Positions 1 through 14,600 are shown, counted from the first letter of the stretch. The stretch is 64,000 nt of DNA from Sarcocystis neurona (GCA_000727475.1 KL647299.1:1036095-1100094); one strand, 5' to 3'. The notes: generated by a model not told the origin, from the letters alone. Made by a program: numbers and translations.

Positions 1-3000
1 TTGCATGCAGATGTGAAGTAGGAGAGAGTCGCTGAGAATATCGACAAGAGGCGTGCAGCAGGCCACGACTTTGAGAACGCGATGCAGATATAAATCCAAG
101 CTCTCGCGCTTCGCTGCTTCTGCTGCTGCATCCGGCGACTCTGCGCTGTTCCACGCGCTATCGACGAGTCCTCCTGAGGTTCCATTTCCCATCGCACACG
201 TCTGCGCTGCAAAGCGCTTCACGAAATCTACGGGCATCAACGCACCCAGCTGCGCCAGTACGTGTCCCACGAAGTCCTGCAACGTCTTCTGCATGCGAGA
301 GTAGCGCGAGCAAAGGCAGCAGAAAAAACAACAGCAGCGGACGAGACCTGATACGAGCACGACCACGATCCAAAACGGATATGGACCTCAAGCAGGTAGA
401 TGGTATGCCAACATCGCCAGGAAAGTACGAACGCGTCAAGTGTATCCTCGTGCAAACGCAGATCCACACCTAGCCGTGTATAAAACACACAAAACGGTTT
501 TGTTCCCTGACTCACAACCGTGTGCTGGCTTTATCGAAACACAAGAGAACATCATCAGCAGAACCGAAAGTCTATTGCTGCGAGTCTTCAGGGTAGAACA
601 AGTCCACTCAGAGATCAGCCTCCACTACGTGAAGGCTCCGAACCGTCACGTGAGCCGTGCAGCGAGGTCGCGGTATCTCGTCATCCCCCTGCACCAAAAT
701 AAACCCCCTGTGCACGATCATTCCCCAAAAGACGTGGAAAAAAAGAAATCCCCACAAATGCGGTCTTCTGCCTGCCCCTTCAGACCTGGCGCAGTCTCCT
801 ACGCAGGTGAAATGTGTGCTCCATTACGGAGTTCACAGTAAATACCCACAAGTCGCTTCAACGAGCGCACTGAAGAACCTGGGTGAGAAGAAAAGCCACG
901 TCCACGTAAGGACCTGCGTGGTGGAGAGCCAGGCACTACAACAGTGCCTAGGCCTGGTGTGGCCTCTAAGGCGCAGAACGCACGCGTGAAGCGCTCCACA
1001 TCAACACGTAGGCTTTCTCACCGACCTGCCCGCTCATCAGTGCACAGAGTGTGTCCCCGGAAGGCTCACAACTGTTAAGAAAACAAACAACCAAAAAATC
1101 CATATGGAGCCAAAAAAACGTGGCAGTTGGTGGTGCAGGTGGTTCTTCAAAAGGCCGCTCTGTACGAAAAAAGCGTGCACGTCCACTGTGTACACACCGG
1201 AATTCTCAGATGAAAGACGCTGCAGCAACACGACGCTACACGAGACGCAACCCGTTCAACGACTCAGAAGGAGAGTAGATGGAGAGGAGACCTGCGCGGC
1301 AGCGTGAACGAACAGAGGTCTTCCGCCGTCAACAGATTATATAGATACACCTCGTCGCGTTGTCTCCTCCAAGCTGGGCAAGACGGTCGACTCGCACGGA
1401 GAAAGATTGCAGAGCGCGCGAGTCGCCCCAGGTAGACAGTCAATCACCTACAGTTAGGGAAGAAAGCGTGGACTCCTCCTTGAACAGGAGCATCTCATTT
1501 AGTAGCTCCGCTGCGTAGGTCATCGAGTGAAAGGACGTGATATCCACACACTTCAACGCAGCAGCCACCCGCGGGAGGACGCAAGTCCGCAACAACGTTG
1601 TCATGATCGCGTTCGGCTCATCCTCCTTGTTCGTCCCTTCTGCTAACCCCGCGCCACTGCTCCCTTTCTGCTGCACGCGCAGAACACAACGACAGCAACT
1701 ACGGAATACACGCGGAGTTGCAAGACTGACTCAACGTTCTCCGAATCCGCAATTACACGCGCGGGAGCAGCAGCAGCGGCGGCGCTCACAGCAACAGTCG
1801 CCGCCACACGTGGTGCATCCCCAGCCGCAACAGTCTACTCGACAACACCAGCCCCATCGGTTCCAGGAGTCGCAGCAGCAACACCAGCAAGACGGAACGC
1901 AGCCGCAGCAGATGCAGTGAGAAGGAAGGCAGCAAAAGCGTCTTTAGTAGCACGCCGTCACCCCTACGGTCGCAGCTCGTGTACACCCAAGAAAAGCCGG
2001 CGAAAACCGTCAGTCCGCGAGATAGACGCAGCAGCAGCATGAACTGCCCATGCACCCACACGCTGCAGGAAAGCGACACCGCAGGGCGTTGCTACCAAGT
2101 AACACGGGTTTGCTCACCCGGAGGCTTCGGAAACGTGTTGCTCTAGACACTCAAGAACGCACACGTACATCCTCACTTACACACGTACGTGCACGCCGAC
2201 CCTGATGCACACGGACACTAGAACGTTGCAGAAACTCGTTCAAGTGAACGAAAAAATAAGCAAAGAGTCATCTGTGTTGCACCGGCATGCACAGTGCTCG
2301 ACGTTTTGCGAAAACCGCTAACACAGAAGATCTGTCCTACCGTTGCGAACTCCGCAGGCACGGCGCTGCGCCCATCTGGAACATGCGTTGATATATATAA
2401 ACAGCAACTGCACTACAACAGGTACACATGCATAAGATTTTACATGTGCATCTACATCCACACGTCAGTATCTACTGGAAGACACACTGCTGAACACGGA
2501 GCATATGCCCGCAGAGGTACGGCTCTATAGACAACCAGACTTACGCATGCTGATGAAGACTGCACGCCCTCACGTGCGTCACCGGGTCTGCACCACGAGA
2601 TGCCATAGAGGGCGCAAGCAGGCAACCAACAGAAAACGCTTGTCTCCTCCGATACATACATGAGTGTATACACATACACATACATATATATGTAGATACG
2701 CTTGAGTGTTCGGCACCTTTGTTACGAGCAACGCACCACCTTATACAGCAGAAAACACAATGCAGGTGTTGTCTGGTGACAACCGCGCACGGATATGAAA
2801 GACGTCTTACGGCGTTAGCGTTGCAGGTTGAAGTATTTGCACGCATCTCCTCCACCTTATCAATATAGAAGGCAACCTCCAGGTACCAGTCAAAATTTTC
2901 AAGAGAGGCCCTGCACACCCAGGCTCTCCGTTCGACAGGCTGCGGCGGTTCTGCTGCTCCTCCGTCTGCCTCTTTGCAGTGCTGCTGCTGTTGTGGCACC

Positions 3001-6000
3001 GGGGAGTTGCTGCCGTCCACGCTTCTGCTTCGGCCTCCATCGGAAGCACCTGACTGGCCCTGCGTCGCCTGGGTCTCAGCGCGTGCCCCGCCGCTGCTGC
3101 TGTCATTGTCGCTGGTGGGATTCTTGCCGTTTTTGGCGTTGCCGTTGCTGCTGCCGCTGCTGCCGCTGCTGCTGCTGCCGGTGCTGCTGCTCCTGCTGCC
3201 AGGTGCAGCAGCAGCCGCAATGCGGAGCGGATTCCACCAAAGGAGCTGCCATTGAACGAGGAGCTGCAGCAAGTCGGGCAGCTGGTCACAGAGACGCAAG
3301 CGCTTGGAGTCCTCGGGATACCAGCGTTGCAGTTTCAGACATCTGTCGAGAACCCTCTGGACATCGCAGAAGTCAGCAGCAACGTCGTCCATAATTTCTG
3401 CTGCTGCAATACTGAATTGGGTGCGGTCTCTACGTAGACTCTCTCCTCCGTCGTCTTCTTCGTCTTCGCTAGTCTCCCATCCTTCTCCTAAGCATTCTGC
3501 GAGCGCATCACGCACAGCGGCGGTGGTGCCAGCTCCACCACCCACCAGTTCTTCTTTCTCTTCCTTTTTGTTGCCAGAGACGCTGCTGCTGCTGTTGCCG
3601 CCGCTGGTGCTGAAACTACTGCTGCGCTCACTCGCCTGGCTGCGCCTAGAAGCTGGAGTGTCTGCGTGTCTCAGCAGCGCAAGCGTCTCCTTTGCTGCCC
3701 GTGCTGCGGTCTCCCGCTTCCACCACCAGCTGCTGCCTGCGGCCCGAACAGCTTCCTCCTCAGCCGCATTCAGCGGCGGCAGCGGCTCCTGCGTGCTACC
3801 ACCGCCCTCGGCTGCACCTGCAGCAGGACGGCGATCAGAGGCAACACCAGCAGCACTGCCGTCGTCTGCAGAAGAAGCCCCCGCAGGAGAAGCGCTTCCA
3901 CCAGAAGCACAAGCAGGAGAAGACGAACGCTTGCCCGCGACTGCAGCAAGTTTCCGTCGTCTCCGCAGGTGTCTCCGTGCAAGACGCGCTTCCTGTCTCG
4001 CCCCAAACTGCATTTTCTGCGTGTACTTCCGACTTCGACCAAATTCGTCAACATCGTCTTCACTCGTTTCACTGTCTTCATCATCATCTGCCGCAGCCGG
4101 TGCTATTCCTGCTCCTTCCGCGTCCGCGTCGCCGCCTCCCTTGCTGCTGCTCAAGTGAGAAGCGGACGGACCTTCATGCAGCGGCCTTCTCTTTTTTTTA
4201 TCTCCGAAGGCGATGTGCTGCAAATCTTCACACTCCAGCACCCGTCGCCTCCATTTTCTCTCTGTGTACTCTCTTTCCATCTGCTCGATCGTCGCCTGTG
4301 CCAGCTGTACGGCTTCTTCCTTTGCTTGCGTTAGACCTCCGACGTCCTCGACGAACAAGAGGAAATCCAGCAAATCGTCGAGCCGCTTCCCCACACTGAG
4401 TTGACGTGCTTCTAGCATCCGCAGCTTATCTGCTGCTGCACCTCTACTACGCAGGCGCTCCTCCCGCTGCTGCTGCTCTGCGGCCTTCAGCTGCTGCAGC
4501 TGCTCCACCTGCTGCTGCAGCCACTCTACTGCTGCTGCTGCTTGAGCCTCTGCTCCATCCACCAGCCACACACGGCGTAGCCACGCCGTTGTTCCTTTCT
4601 CGAAACTTTGCTGCTGCTGGTGGACAGCAGCAGCTGGAGACACGCCCAGGCCCGTCACCACACCAGCACTCTGTGCAAACGCTGCGATGGCTGCTGCTCC
4701 TGCATTCCCTGGCCCCCTGTCGAGTGCCGACGCTGCGTCGGAAAGTCCGCCTGCAGTCGCTAACGCCGCAGTTGCTAAAATGCTCCCCTGTCCCCCCGGA
4801 GGTGCGACGGCTGCTGAAGTCGCGCCAGCGCCGTGCATGCCCCCGCCTGCCGCTGCTGTATCCCAGTGGCTGTAACTGCCGGCAGTGCCGAGGCCGCCTC
4901 CCGCTCCTGCTGCATCCCCTGCAGGTGGCCACCCCATCGCTGCCTTCTCCTGCTCTGCAGAACCCGCCGACACAAGTCGCTGTATCATCCGCTGCTGCTG
5001 CTGCAGCACATCCACCATGTGCTGCTGCTGCGCTGCAGCGGCCGTGACGGCGCCCAACTGCTGCGGCTGTTGCAGCAGCTGCTGCAGATAAAGTTGCTGT
5101 TCCTGCTGGCGCTGTCGCACGAGTTCCTGCTGAAGCAGCAGCTGCTTCCTCCCAGCACCTTTCAAAATCTTTTCTCGTTCCCACCGTTCCCAAGCCTCTT
5201 CTTCATTTTCACCGCTTTCAGACGCCTCGTCTTCCTCTTCCTGCTGCACCTGCAGCCGCCGCAGCTGCTCCTTCAGTCGACGCGTGGTGTCACTGTCTTC
5301 AGACCCAGCACCAGCAAACAGCTTCTCGCTCGGCAGCTGCTGCTGCTGCACACTCCCCTCTGTTGCTCTTGCGCCCCCACTACTTCTTCTCGTCCGCGTC
5401 TCCAAGTCTGCTCCTGCAGGGGAAGCGTCTCCCCTACCTTCTTTTGCGCCAGTGGCCCCAGAGCTGCCCCCCCGTCGTATATCTGCTGTGTCCTCCGTCT
5501 CGAGTAACAACTTGCTGCCCCGGCCTGCCGGAAGCAAATTCGAGGATGAAGTTGCAGGCATCCCACCAGCAACAAGCTCTCCCTTACCAAGCAACCGCGC
5601 GCGCTGTCGCTGAGCACGCGCCAGCTGCGCTATACTAGCGACTGAGTCTTCTCCGCCTACCGCTGCTGCGCCTGCTGCTGCCCCTGCTGCACTCCCACCA
5701 CCCCCTCCCAAGACCCTTCTGCTGCCGCTCCCCCCCTGCTGCCCCTCAACTGGTCTCCGCTGTCCCACACTCCCTCCGTGCCCGGCCTTCTCTCTCTCCC
5801 GAACCAGGAGCCCCGCCGCAGCTGTCGCACGCGCCTCTGCTTCCTCTAACTCAGCCAGACTCAAAATATGGACCTGCTTCGACCCTCCTCCGCCGCCTCC
5901 TCCTCCTCCACCTGCTGCTGCCGCTTCTCGCAAAGCCATGGCTTCCTCCTCCACCTTCCCATCTTCCAGTGACGAATTCGCAGGAGCAGCAGACCCATCC

Positions 6001-7442
6001 CTCCGTTTGGATGTCGGTGCCGCCGACACGTCGTCGTCGGCACAGGAGGCCGCACCAGCGCCACCGCCCCCTCTCTGTGAGTACGCGGTTCTTCGCAATG
6101 CCGCTGCTGCTCTACTGCTGCAGCTGCTGCTAGCGGGCGACCCCACAGCTCCACTGCTGCTGCTCCCGCCTGCGGGCTTGCGGGCCAGCACCCGGTAGGC
6201 GCCTCCCGCATCTCCCCCCCCCCTGGTGCTGTTGCTGCAGGTCCTCATCATCAGCAACGCCCTCCCTTGTGGCCAAGTGTGTTTGCTTCACCACCAGCCG
6301 TACTCCTGCTCCTCCCTGCACGAGAAGCGTCTTCTCACCGCTGCCGCTGTTCCTATTGGTGCCACTGCTGCTGTGACCTCCTAAGCGTCGCTCAAAATGG
6401 TCCAACGCGTCGAAGCCGGCTCCCGCACCCCCCCCCGCTGCTGCTGCTGCACCTCCCTTTCCTTCTCGCGCGCCAGCCGCTTGCTCGCCTTGCTCTTCTT
6501 CACACGAAATGCCTCTTCTGCATTTTCTTCTTCATCGTAGAAACTCAGTCCGCTGCGTGAAGACGCTGCCCCGCCTCCTCTTCCCCCCCCTCCTCCTCCG
6601 CCTCCCGCTGCACAACTGCTGCTGGTGCCTCCCGCAAAATTGGGCTGCTGCTGCTGCTGCACGCCGCTACACACTACCAGTCCTCCCAGGCCCAGTCGCC
6701 TCACTCGACTCGCCGCTGCTGCTGCGCCTGCTGCGCCGCTGCTGCTGCTCCCCCCTGGACGACCCCGCTGTTGCCCGCCAGTAGCGGCAGCCTGCTCCTC
6801 TCCTGCAGCTGCAGGATCAGTACCCCCAGCAGACAGAAGCTCCAACGCCTCGGAGTACTCCTCCACTGCCACGGGCTGCCCCCCGACCATCTCCTTCAAG
6901 AAAGACGTGCTGCCCTTGGGCGCTGCAGCAGACAAAGCCTGAGCCTCGAACGCCTCTGCGTACAGCGCCGCCTGCGACCTTCCGCTGCTGCTGCTGCTGT
7001 CTTCTACTCCCCCCCTCGTCACACAAGTGACGCCTTGCAGCTGCTCAGCTGCGCCGCCCGCTGCTGCATCCGCTGCTCGAGCAGCCACAGCAATCGACGC
7101 ATGCGTCTTCGCGGCTGTCCGCGCCGCCTCCCCTTTTATCAGTGAAGCCGCTGTGCAGACTTCCCCAGGCAACGTGGCACCTCCTCCTGCAACATTTGAG
7201 CGGCCTCCCGGGGCAGAAGACGAAGCAGCACCAGCCGCAATGGAGAAAGACATGCGGTTCCCCCCGCTGCTGCGCGCTGCAGCCGAAGACGCAGGCTCTG
7301 TTGCTGCATCCGCCCCGCTGGTGCCACCACTGCCATGCCGAAAAGCTCCATCTCCACCGAACGGCTCCTCCTCCTCTTCCTCCACCCCCACCGCCTTCCG
7401 GGCTCCTGCCTTCTTCACTACGCGCCGCGCAAAGAGCGACAT
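1..7442 (-). CDS. PAXBP1/GCFC-family splicing factor (3' end cut by window edge)
   Basis: This is a multi-exon homologue of PAXBP1/GCFC2 (GC-rich-sequence factor family). Human members work with TFIP11-type partners in the nucleus during spliceosome disassembly. Exon 1 (7442 to about 6429) opens with MSLFARRVVKKAG, like the family's MFRKARRVNVRK start, and carries the SFYDEEE...FRVKKSKASKRLA motif. Exon 2 (about 6257 to 2843, donor GTGCAA) holds the WERWEREKILKG motif, a long coiled coil, and the GCFC core (DVAADFCDVQRVLDRC...WYPED, LLWWNPL, ENFDWYLEVAFY). An exon near 1650-1440 continues the domain (LRTCVLPRVAAALKCVDITS). The last visible exon (288 to beyond 1, acceptor GCATGCAG) has YLHRVLKVVACCTPLVDIL, matching the family C-terminus. 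One or two middle exons between 300 and 1440 were not resolved. Long Gly, Gln, Ala and Ser runs are inserted between conserved blocks. Family assignment is firm; exact exon ends are not. Confidence 0.8.
1740..1920. repeat. CAG-type triplet tract inside a GCFC-gene intron
   Basis: On the plus strand this reads as imperfect CAG/CAA/CGG triplets (about 1768-1918). The gene is on the minus strand, so its transcript has CTG-type triplets here, opposite to its exons, where the sense strand is CAG-type. No conserved protein block falls in it. Confidence 0.6.
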
Positions 7443-8610
7443 AGTCCCACAGCTACTCCTGCTGCTGCTGCCGTTGTGCTATTACTCCTTCTGCTGCTTT
7501 GCGGCTGGTCTACCTCAGGTGTGCTGCTGTGCCCCTTCAGCTCCAACCCTCCCCTCCGCAGCTGCTTCTACTTCTGCCGCTACAGCTGCTCCTACCTCCA
7601 CTGCCGTCTTCTGCTTCCGGTGCTTCTGTCTCTGCTGCTGCCTCTGCCTCTGCTGCTGCTTCTGTTTCTGTTGTTGCAGCCGCTTCGGCCGCGGCTGCTT
7701 CTGCCTGTGGGGTGCCGCAGCCGCTTCTGCCTCTGCAGCCACTGCATGTGTACGCCGCTTCTTCTCCCCCAGGGGTTGCGCCTCCTATGTCGCTTACTTT
7801 GCTGCAGTTCGTCGTCACCACTGCAGCCGCTTCCCCTTCGTGCAGCTTCGCTGCAGCAGGTGCACAGACACACGGCTGCCGCAGGTGTTCAGTAGAACTT
7901 TAAGGCACAGCGATAAAGGAGGTCACATGCCTCAGCGTCTCACTCTTCTACACAGCGATTGTATTCGTCTACCTCTGATAAGCTGAAAATGCTGCTGCGG
8001 CATCCCGATAATAGAACTACGCGTGCAAGCAACTACATAACTATCCAAATATTTGTCTCTCTCCATATATATATATATATACATATACATAGATGTACCC
8101 TTACCCACACGCGTGCGTGCAGCTGCCCGTAAGGGCATATTTATGAGCGTATGCACACACTTATACGTGTACGTGCAAATGCACGCTGATGTGTAAATAC
8201 ACCTACATATACGCACATGTTACAGCTATGACTGCTACAACGGTGGTGCCGCGATACCTCTTTTACGCAAGCTGCTGGTGTTGCAGGGACACAGCGCAGT
8301 CGTCACCGCCGGCTTCACCGTCCCTCGGGTTCGGCTTTTCCTGCTGCTGCTGACACTGCTGCTGTGGCTGCTGCCGACGCTGACACTCACGTTGTTGCTG
8401 CCACTGGCTACTGCTGTCGCTGCTGTTCTGGCTGCCGACGCCACCCTCTCGGCTGCAAGTGCTGCTGTTGCCGTCAACCCTTACATGTTGCGTTCCTCCG
8501 TTTGTCGCCGCTGCTGCTGCTCGGGCCGCTGCTGTTGCAGGGCCCCCCTTCCGGACACACGGGCTACAGACTTGCAGACGAGACAGCACTAGAACGGGAG
8601 ACACCAAAAC
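7443..8610. repeat. Triplet-repeat island upstream of the GCFC gene
   Basis: About 7446-7760 and 8330-8545 are CTG/CTT/CTC-rich on the plus strand and open in several frames on both strands at once, as triplet repeats usually are. A short (AT)n run lies at about 8063-8092. No conserved domain is visible in any frame. The stretch is best read as upstream/5' repeat sequence, although an exon of an unrecognised gene cannot be excluded. Confidence 0.5.
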
Positions 8611-11600
8611 CCAGAGGCTCTTCTGAGACGCAGGAAGCCTCTGCTAACCCTTACCCGGGTGACTGCTACACAGATAATATACGTTTCTCTATCGTTGACG
8701 TACACGCCAAGAAGTGCAAAGGGCCCTCTCAGCCAGTGGAAGTTTTTCAACAGGCAAAGGTGCCCTAGCACTGGAGGAGCAGGAGCAGCGCCGCAAGAGA
8801 GTGCCGCCAGAGAACACAGCAAGCATGCGTAGCACAGGCAGCTAAAAAGGAACGGGGACGTGCACTACAAAAACCTTCTCCTAAATCGGTGACGGGGCAA
8901 CGCAACAGAGCTAGTGCGGGCACAGAGTCTTCTTTTCTCAAGCCGCTCTACCCGAAGTATGGAATGCTTGTCAAGCGAAGGACGGATGTTTGAGGAAGCC
9001 AAGAGTGAGAGAGATTCGGGTCCCTAAACACGCTGACAAAGAAGAGCGCCGTTTTGTAGACACGATCATGGATCATACTTTGCCATACACATACATTTGT
9101 AATACAGAGAAAAAGCACACGTACAGGCGTCAAAATATACGTATCTCCGTATCACCGTAGGTACTTTGAAAAGAACATTTCTCCGCACACATTTGCCAAA
9201 CGGGGTTGCAGTCATACGCGAATGGAAGAGTTTCCTCTACTAGACGTACGACGTTGCCGTAGTCGCTAAGTGGACGGCTTACCTTAGAAGTTCTCGAAGA
9301 GCGAGTTCTTCGGCGAAGCGGGTGGCGCCGATGAAGAAATAGTGCACTGCGACGACGGGGGAGTTCGTCAGAGGAAGGGACAGTGATGTGGAAAATTCTT
9401 CTACAAACGAAAACAGATACGGAAACACCACCAAGACGTTCGTCCAGACTGGAGACAACGAAGCGAAAAAGGAGCTTTCGCCTGGAAAGACGGGGGTGGT
9501 CAAGGGTTGAACGCAAGTGTGTGAAGAAAGGGGAGAAGCACACAGAAGTGGTAAATGTTGTGGGGAAGGGAAAGGGCTCCGCTGGAAGAGAATGCCGTTG
9601 GGTGGAGAGTCATACGTTCACTATGACGGTCGAAACTCAGGATGCTGCAGCGTTGCGCGGACAAAGACAACTTCGGTTGTGCCGGGAAATGCAGGAATTG
9701 AAGGCAAAACTGGAGCCGTGAATCTAATTGCGGCAATGCTAGGAAAGTTCTTACTGGGACTAGATTTATCACTGCGTGCGAAGAGGTAGGAAAAGATTTC
9801 TGGGCAGGCAACTGTACCAAGTAAACACTTCGAACGCTTCGCCAGACCCAGCACAGACGTAGGAGAAAAGGCAGAAAGAGGACACGGAAAGTAAATTGGA
9901 GAAAAGCATCAACTTCCGTGCAATTAGAGATCAGACGACCGCCAGAGAGTCACAGAAAGTCCCATATTTCAATGGAGACGGAGGTGCATGCGCGTAGCAA
10001 CAAAACAGCAGCCGCGGATCAGGAGCAGCTGAAGCAGTCGCAGCGGCAGCAAATAAAGTAGCTGAAGTGGCAACAGCTGCGACAGACACGGTAATACGCA
10101 CCTGCGTTCGTGTTGGCATCGTCGAGAATGCGTCCCCCTAAAAGTGCCTGTGATATTGGCTGAAATTCCATGTCCGCGTGTACCCTCTATGCTGCAAAAG
10201 GTGTACGCGTGTAAAAATGCGTTTCTCTGGGGTATACGTATCTACACTTGCGTTACCCACTGGAGCGACGTATACGGAGGACATACGCACATCTGTGTTT
10301 ATACACAGCACGCGTGCACGCAAGAAGAAAGCACATGCATACGGCGCTATTTACTTCCTGCAGTCGGCATACATCTCCCTTAATTCAGTTAGAAGCCGCA
10401 CTGGCTCAGGATGATACTCGTGGATCCAGGCTTCCTTACGTCTTCCACACTTCGGTATACGTTCAGTCATAACTTAAAGGAGGTAATTTTATGGCCTGGA
10501 TGATATCTATGGGAAGAGAAAGGCAGACGGATGGACATCTTGGTGGTAGCGATTAGCAAGTCCGTGTCTATCGTCCGTCCATTGCCCCTGAATGAGTAGT
10601 AGTAGCCGTTGTTGTTGCAGTGGTGATAGGCGAGGCTTTGTTGCACTTGCCTTTATCTGTATATGTATAGATCTATGTAGAGAGTCAGATGTCCTTGCAC
10701 ATGTGCGAACAGGTAAATATACCTGCACGCAGACAACAGCATTAAAAGCCCGTCAGCGGTGTTCCTCGCCCCTACATAAACCGTGGTATAAACGCCTCAG
10801 AGGGTTGACCTCTGCAATGAGTCACGCCTGTCCCCGCGTCACCCACGTAAGCAGTGTACCCCGTTTTTATATAACGTGACAGAAACGCCTTACAGGGTTC
10901 ACCTCTGCAAGTCACGCCTGCCCCGCGTCAGCCTTCCACTCTACGGTTCGTAGTCAGTCGTGCATAGATACGTCCTGTCAAAATCACGCAAAAACACCTT
11001 TAGGAAGAGTTCTTTCATCAAGCAGAGGGCATTGAGTCCATTTTTTGTGCGCTTCAACGCCCTCCCTTGATTCACGTATCCACAAATATCGAATTCCCTC
11101 ATAGTAGATGGGCCTTCCTTGTGCTAGCAGTATCATTTTGATGTCCGGGTGAGTGCCTGTTCATTAATCAATGTGGTGACGGCTTCCTCCCATTCTTCGT
11201 TCAAGAGAACGTTCTCCCTACAATGCTTGTCGTGGCTGCACTTGCACTTAATACAAGTACACCCATGTGGACATACCTCATTCCACGAAGTCACGGAGGT
11301 GCACATGTTTATGAACATATGTATATACAGGTATACAAATGCATATGTCCGCACACAAGTGTAGTGCTGCGAGACGGCAAGGCGGGAAATAAGGCAAGCC
11401 GATGTGCTGTCGCACGCGTGTAGAAGGGGAGTCTGTTGCTACACCCGAATTACGAGGAGAAAATTCGCTGAACGGTCTGCGCAGGAGGGGTGAATGTAGT
11501 CGGATAGGGAATACACACAGCATATCTGTTTAAGATGATGGGGAGACCGACCTACTCCCACACGGAAGTAGAAGGCTAGGTGTACTGCTGTGGCAGGACG

Positions 11601-14600
11601 GAGTATCACGGGGAAAGCCTGTTGTTGGAGGTTCTGCAGTTGAGCCGAAGACTTGAGAAGAAACTTGGGTAGCTGGGTGAAGAGATATTGTGATGTACGA
11701 GCGAGCAGTAGGAGAGAGAATATGCGTGATACACGTAGGGGCACATGTGGAGGCGACACAACTTGGGTGTGGCGAAGTGTTGTATGGATCGTGTGTCTTC
11801 GTTAGTGATAGACACTCGAAGGTACCGCATAAAAGAAGGTCTCAGCGACTTTTCATCTCCTACAGAGCGCAGTTTTCTTAAACACGTCGAGATTCTTGGA
11901 CTGAATATCACGCATCATCCACCTCAGTGTACGATAGGGTGGGCTTCCATCGACGGGACGAAACGTGCGCGTACTCACGCGTATCTTCCTGCCTAATGTT
12001 TCTTAATTCTCAGGATATTACTTCTTTTATGCGTTATACTATACATTAGTGCCCTTACGTAAGTAGTGCATTACTCTGTGTATGTATACTTCTACGTATA
12101 CAATATATGTATGCACTCCATACACACGCACAAATATGCTATCGTACTGGGAGGATGTCTGCACAAACCTGAGTCATATATAGACTGCATGTGTGTCTAC
12201 ACCTACCCATGTAACGATCTACCAACTGCTGCTGAAGCCACAGTTTTCGCCTATACACAGGGGAGTTGCTTCACCTCACCACGCATCCGTGGGCTGTAAC
12301 GTTGTTGCTTCTTGGTAGTAGAATTCACGCTTATTGGTTAGTACCAGCACTTCTCATATCCTCGTACACATACGTAGAGAGACAGAGAGCGGATTGTCCT
12401 CCTCTAATTAGAGTGCCCTTCTAAATGCATACCAAAACCGCGGAAAGAATAAATGTATTCTGTATTATAGTGCGAGTAGGATACCCTTTTCGGTTCCGTT
12501 ATCCGGAGGGAATCACGCAGAAAGGTGAGGTGCGAATTTTTACGAGCAAGCTACGTATCCACACAACCACGTATGGCGCATGGAATCGCATGGGTTAACA
12601 ATTTGTCGAAATGTATATACACGTTAAGGCTAGAAAAGTGTATTCTGCGTCCACGCGTGCGAGCCTCAGAAGCCGTATAGGGCCTAGAACATGACGTACG
12701 AACACGAGGACGGTTTATTAACCTCCATAGGGGATAAAAAGCTGAATGCTGTAATGAAAAGCTCCTCGGCGCAGTACTCTCAAGATTATCGTAGTGAAGG
12801 TAGAGAGGACAGCGAAGGTGAAGTACATCTATTGTTGTGAGGCGCTGATCTGTGGGCACGCTCTCTGTGGTTTAGTGAATTCACAATTACAGTCGTGCAC
12901 ACACGTGTGTATATACATAATCCCAAATTTAAGTTCACGTCCCGATGTCTTTTCCCGTCTATCTACAGGATTAGTACACAAGCACATATGGGTGAAAAGT
13001 CACCAAATGTTGTCCAGCAAGCCGTACCTGGTGGGCACTTGATAATATCCCAGATATACTCGAGAGAAAGAGACGTGTATCTATTGGAAGTTCTTTGAAT
13101 ACGCGGGGATCCTGACACACGGCAGGAGTTACACACTACAGACGCAGAAGGCCGACGCTGTACTTGAACAGTACGGAAGTAAAGTCTACGCAGTATATAT
13201 CTATATATACAGAGAAAGAGGGAGAAAAACGGATAGAGAGGGACCGATACATATAAATACATGCTTTCGCCCCTCCCAGCGCAGTCGACACAGCCGTGTC
13301 TCCCCATCCGCGGGCGATTTACGGCCTGCAGAGGCTCCCTAGTACGACATGCATGAACAAATGCTTTGGTCGTCTCTTCCTTCTGCGACTCTCTGTTCAA
13401 TAACTCTTCGGCTCCACATCACGAAACAGCCTTTTTTTACAAGAGCGCATGCGCCACCCGGATTACCTGTTCAGACGACCCCATACTCTAATGTCCTGGG
13501 CACTAGGTGAACAAATCGGTGGGTGTCCATCACTCCGCATTGTCTTGAAAGAACACAGCCCCCGCTAAACCACAGTGTAGCACCGGTTTTCGTTTGACAG
13601 TGTTTTTACTGCACATGACTGCGTTGTGTCTGAACAGAGTCGTGACGTATCCCGGTAGCCGCATCAATCCCCGTAGACTACACTTTCAAGGAGTTGCTCC
13701 CTACAACTTCCTAAAACCAGTAAAAAAGCGATCTCTACATCCTTCGTGAACAGTAGAAAAAAGCGTGACAGCGTGATTTTGTCCTGCGAGGTCATCGCCG
13801 TCCCATTTTGTAACAGCACCAGAGCTCCCTTAAGCCACACTGTAGACAACGCGAGGGCGCTGCCTTCCCTGCGGCTCTTCAGTACCGCTCCCTCACACGA
13901 AATCGATCCTTTTTCCTCGTTGTCCCTCTAGGAGAGTACAATTGCGTATCCGTCTTACTGATGGAGTGGTAAGAAGGTAATTTCCGCGCTCTCCTGAAAG
14001 GCGCGATAGTGCGACACTCGGTGGGTCTTTGGCTGTGTAAGGCGAAATATCTCTCTCTCCGCGTTTAAGCTGCCACTGGCGTGGTAACACGTGTACCGAA
14101 GTGGTCGGTGAACGTTCCGTTATCTTAACTAACTTAAGGGGTGTACTGAAGGAGTCCCATATCGTGTGCAGCTCTATCGACTTGTTATGCGCAATTGCCC
14201 CTCGAGGTAAAGCGTGAGTGAAGCAGCTCCGTGTGTTGTTCCCATCTCTTTCCGCACAAAAGAGCCCCCCCTGGAGAAAAAACCTCGCGTACGCGATTTC
14301 CTTGGTTGTTATTCTGTCCCCCGCACCGAGTGATGCTAGGCCGTGCACTGCGCATTCTTTTCTTTGCGCGCGCCAACCCGCGCTCCTCGGTTTTCTTAGC
14401 TTGCGTTCCCATTACAAGAACTGCGACGGCGTATACTTCCGGCGTGCCATTCCTTCCTTCCAAATACCGGAGTATTTCGGCCGTCCTTGTCGCCTCAGCG
14501 CCGTCCTCTTTGCCCCGCAGGCTTGCACTCCCTACGTGCGTTCGCTGCCCTACGTCTTCTTCGGAGGCCCCCCTGTGCTACACCACCTCCTGCCGCATCT

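Noticed and set aside
2828..5507. Several long plus-strand frames (188-284 codons) over the GCFC second exon
   Set aside because: Leu/Cys/Ser-rich shadows of CAG-type coding repeats on the other strand.
7027..7986. 319-codon plus-strand frame opposite the GCFC first exon
   Set aside because: It is the antisense of triplet-rich coding sequence plus adjacent CTG repeats; Ala/Ser/Cys strings with no domain, whereas the minus strand carries conserved GCFC motifs.
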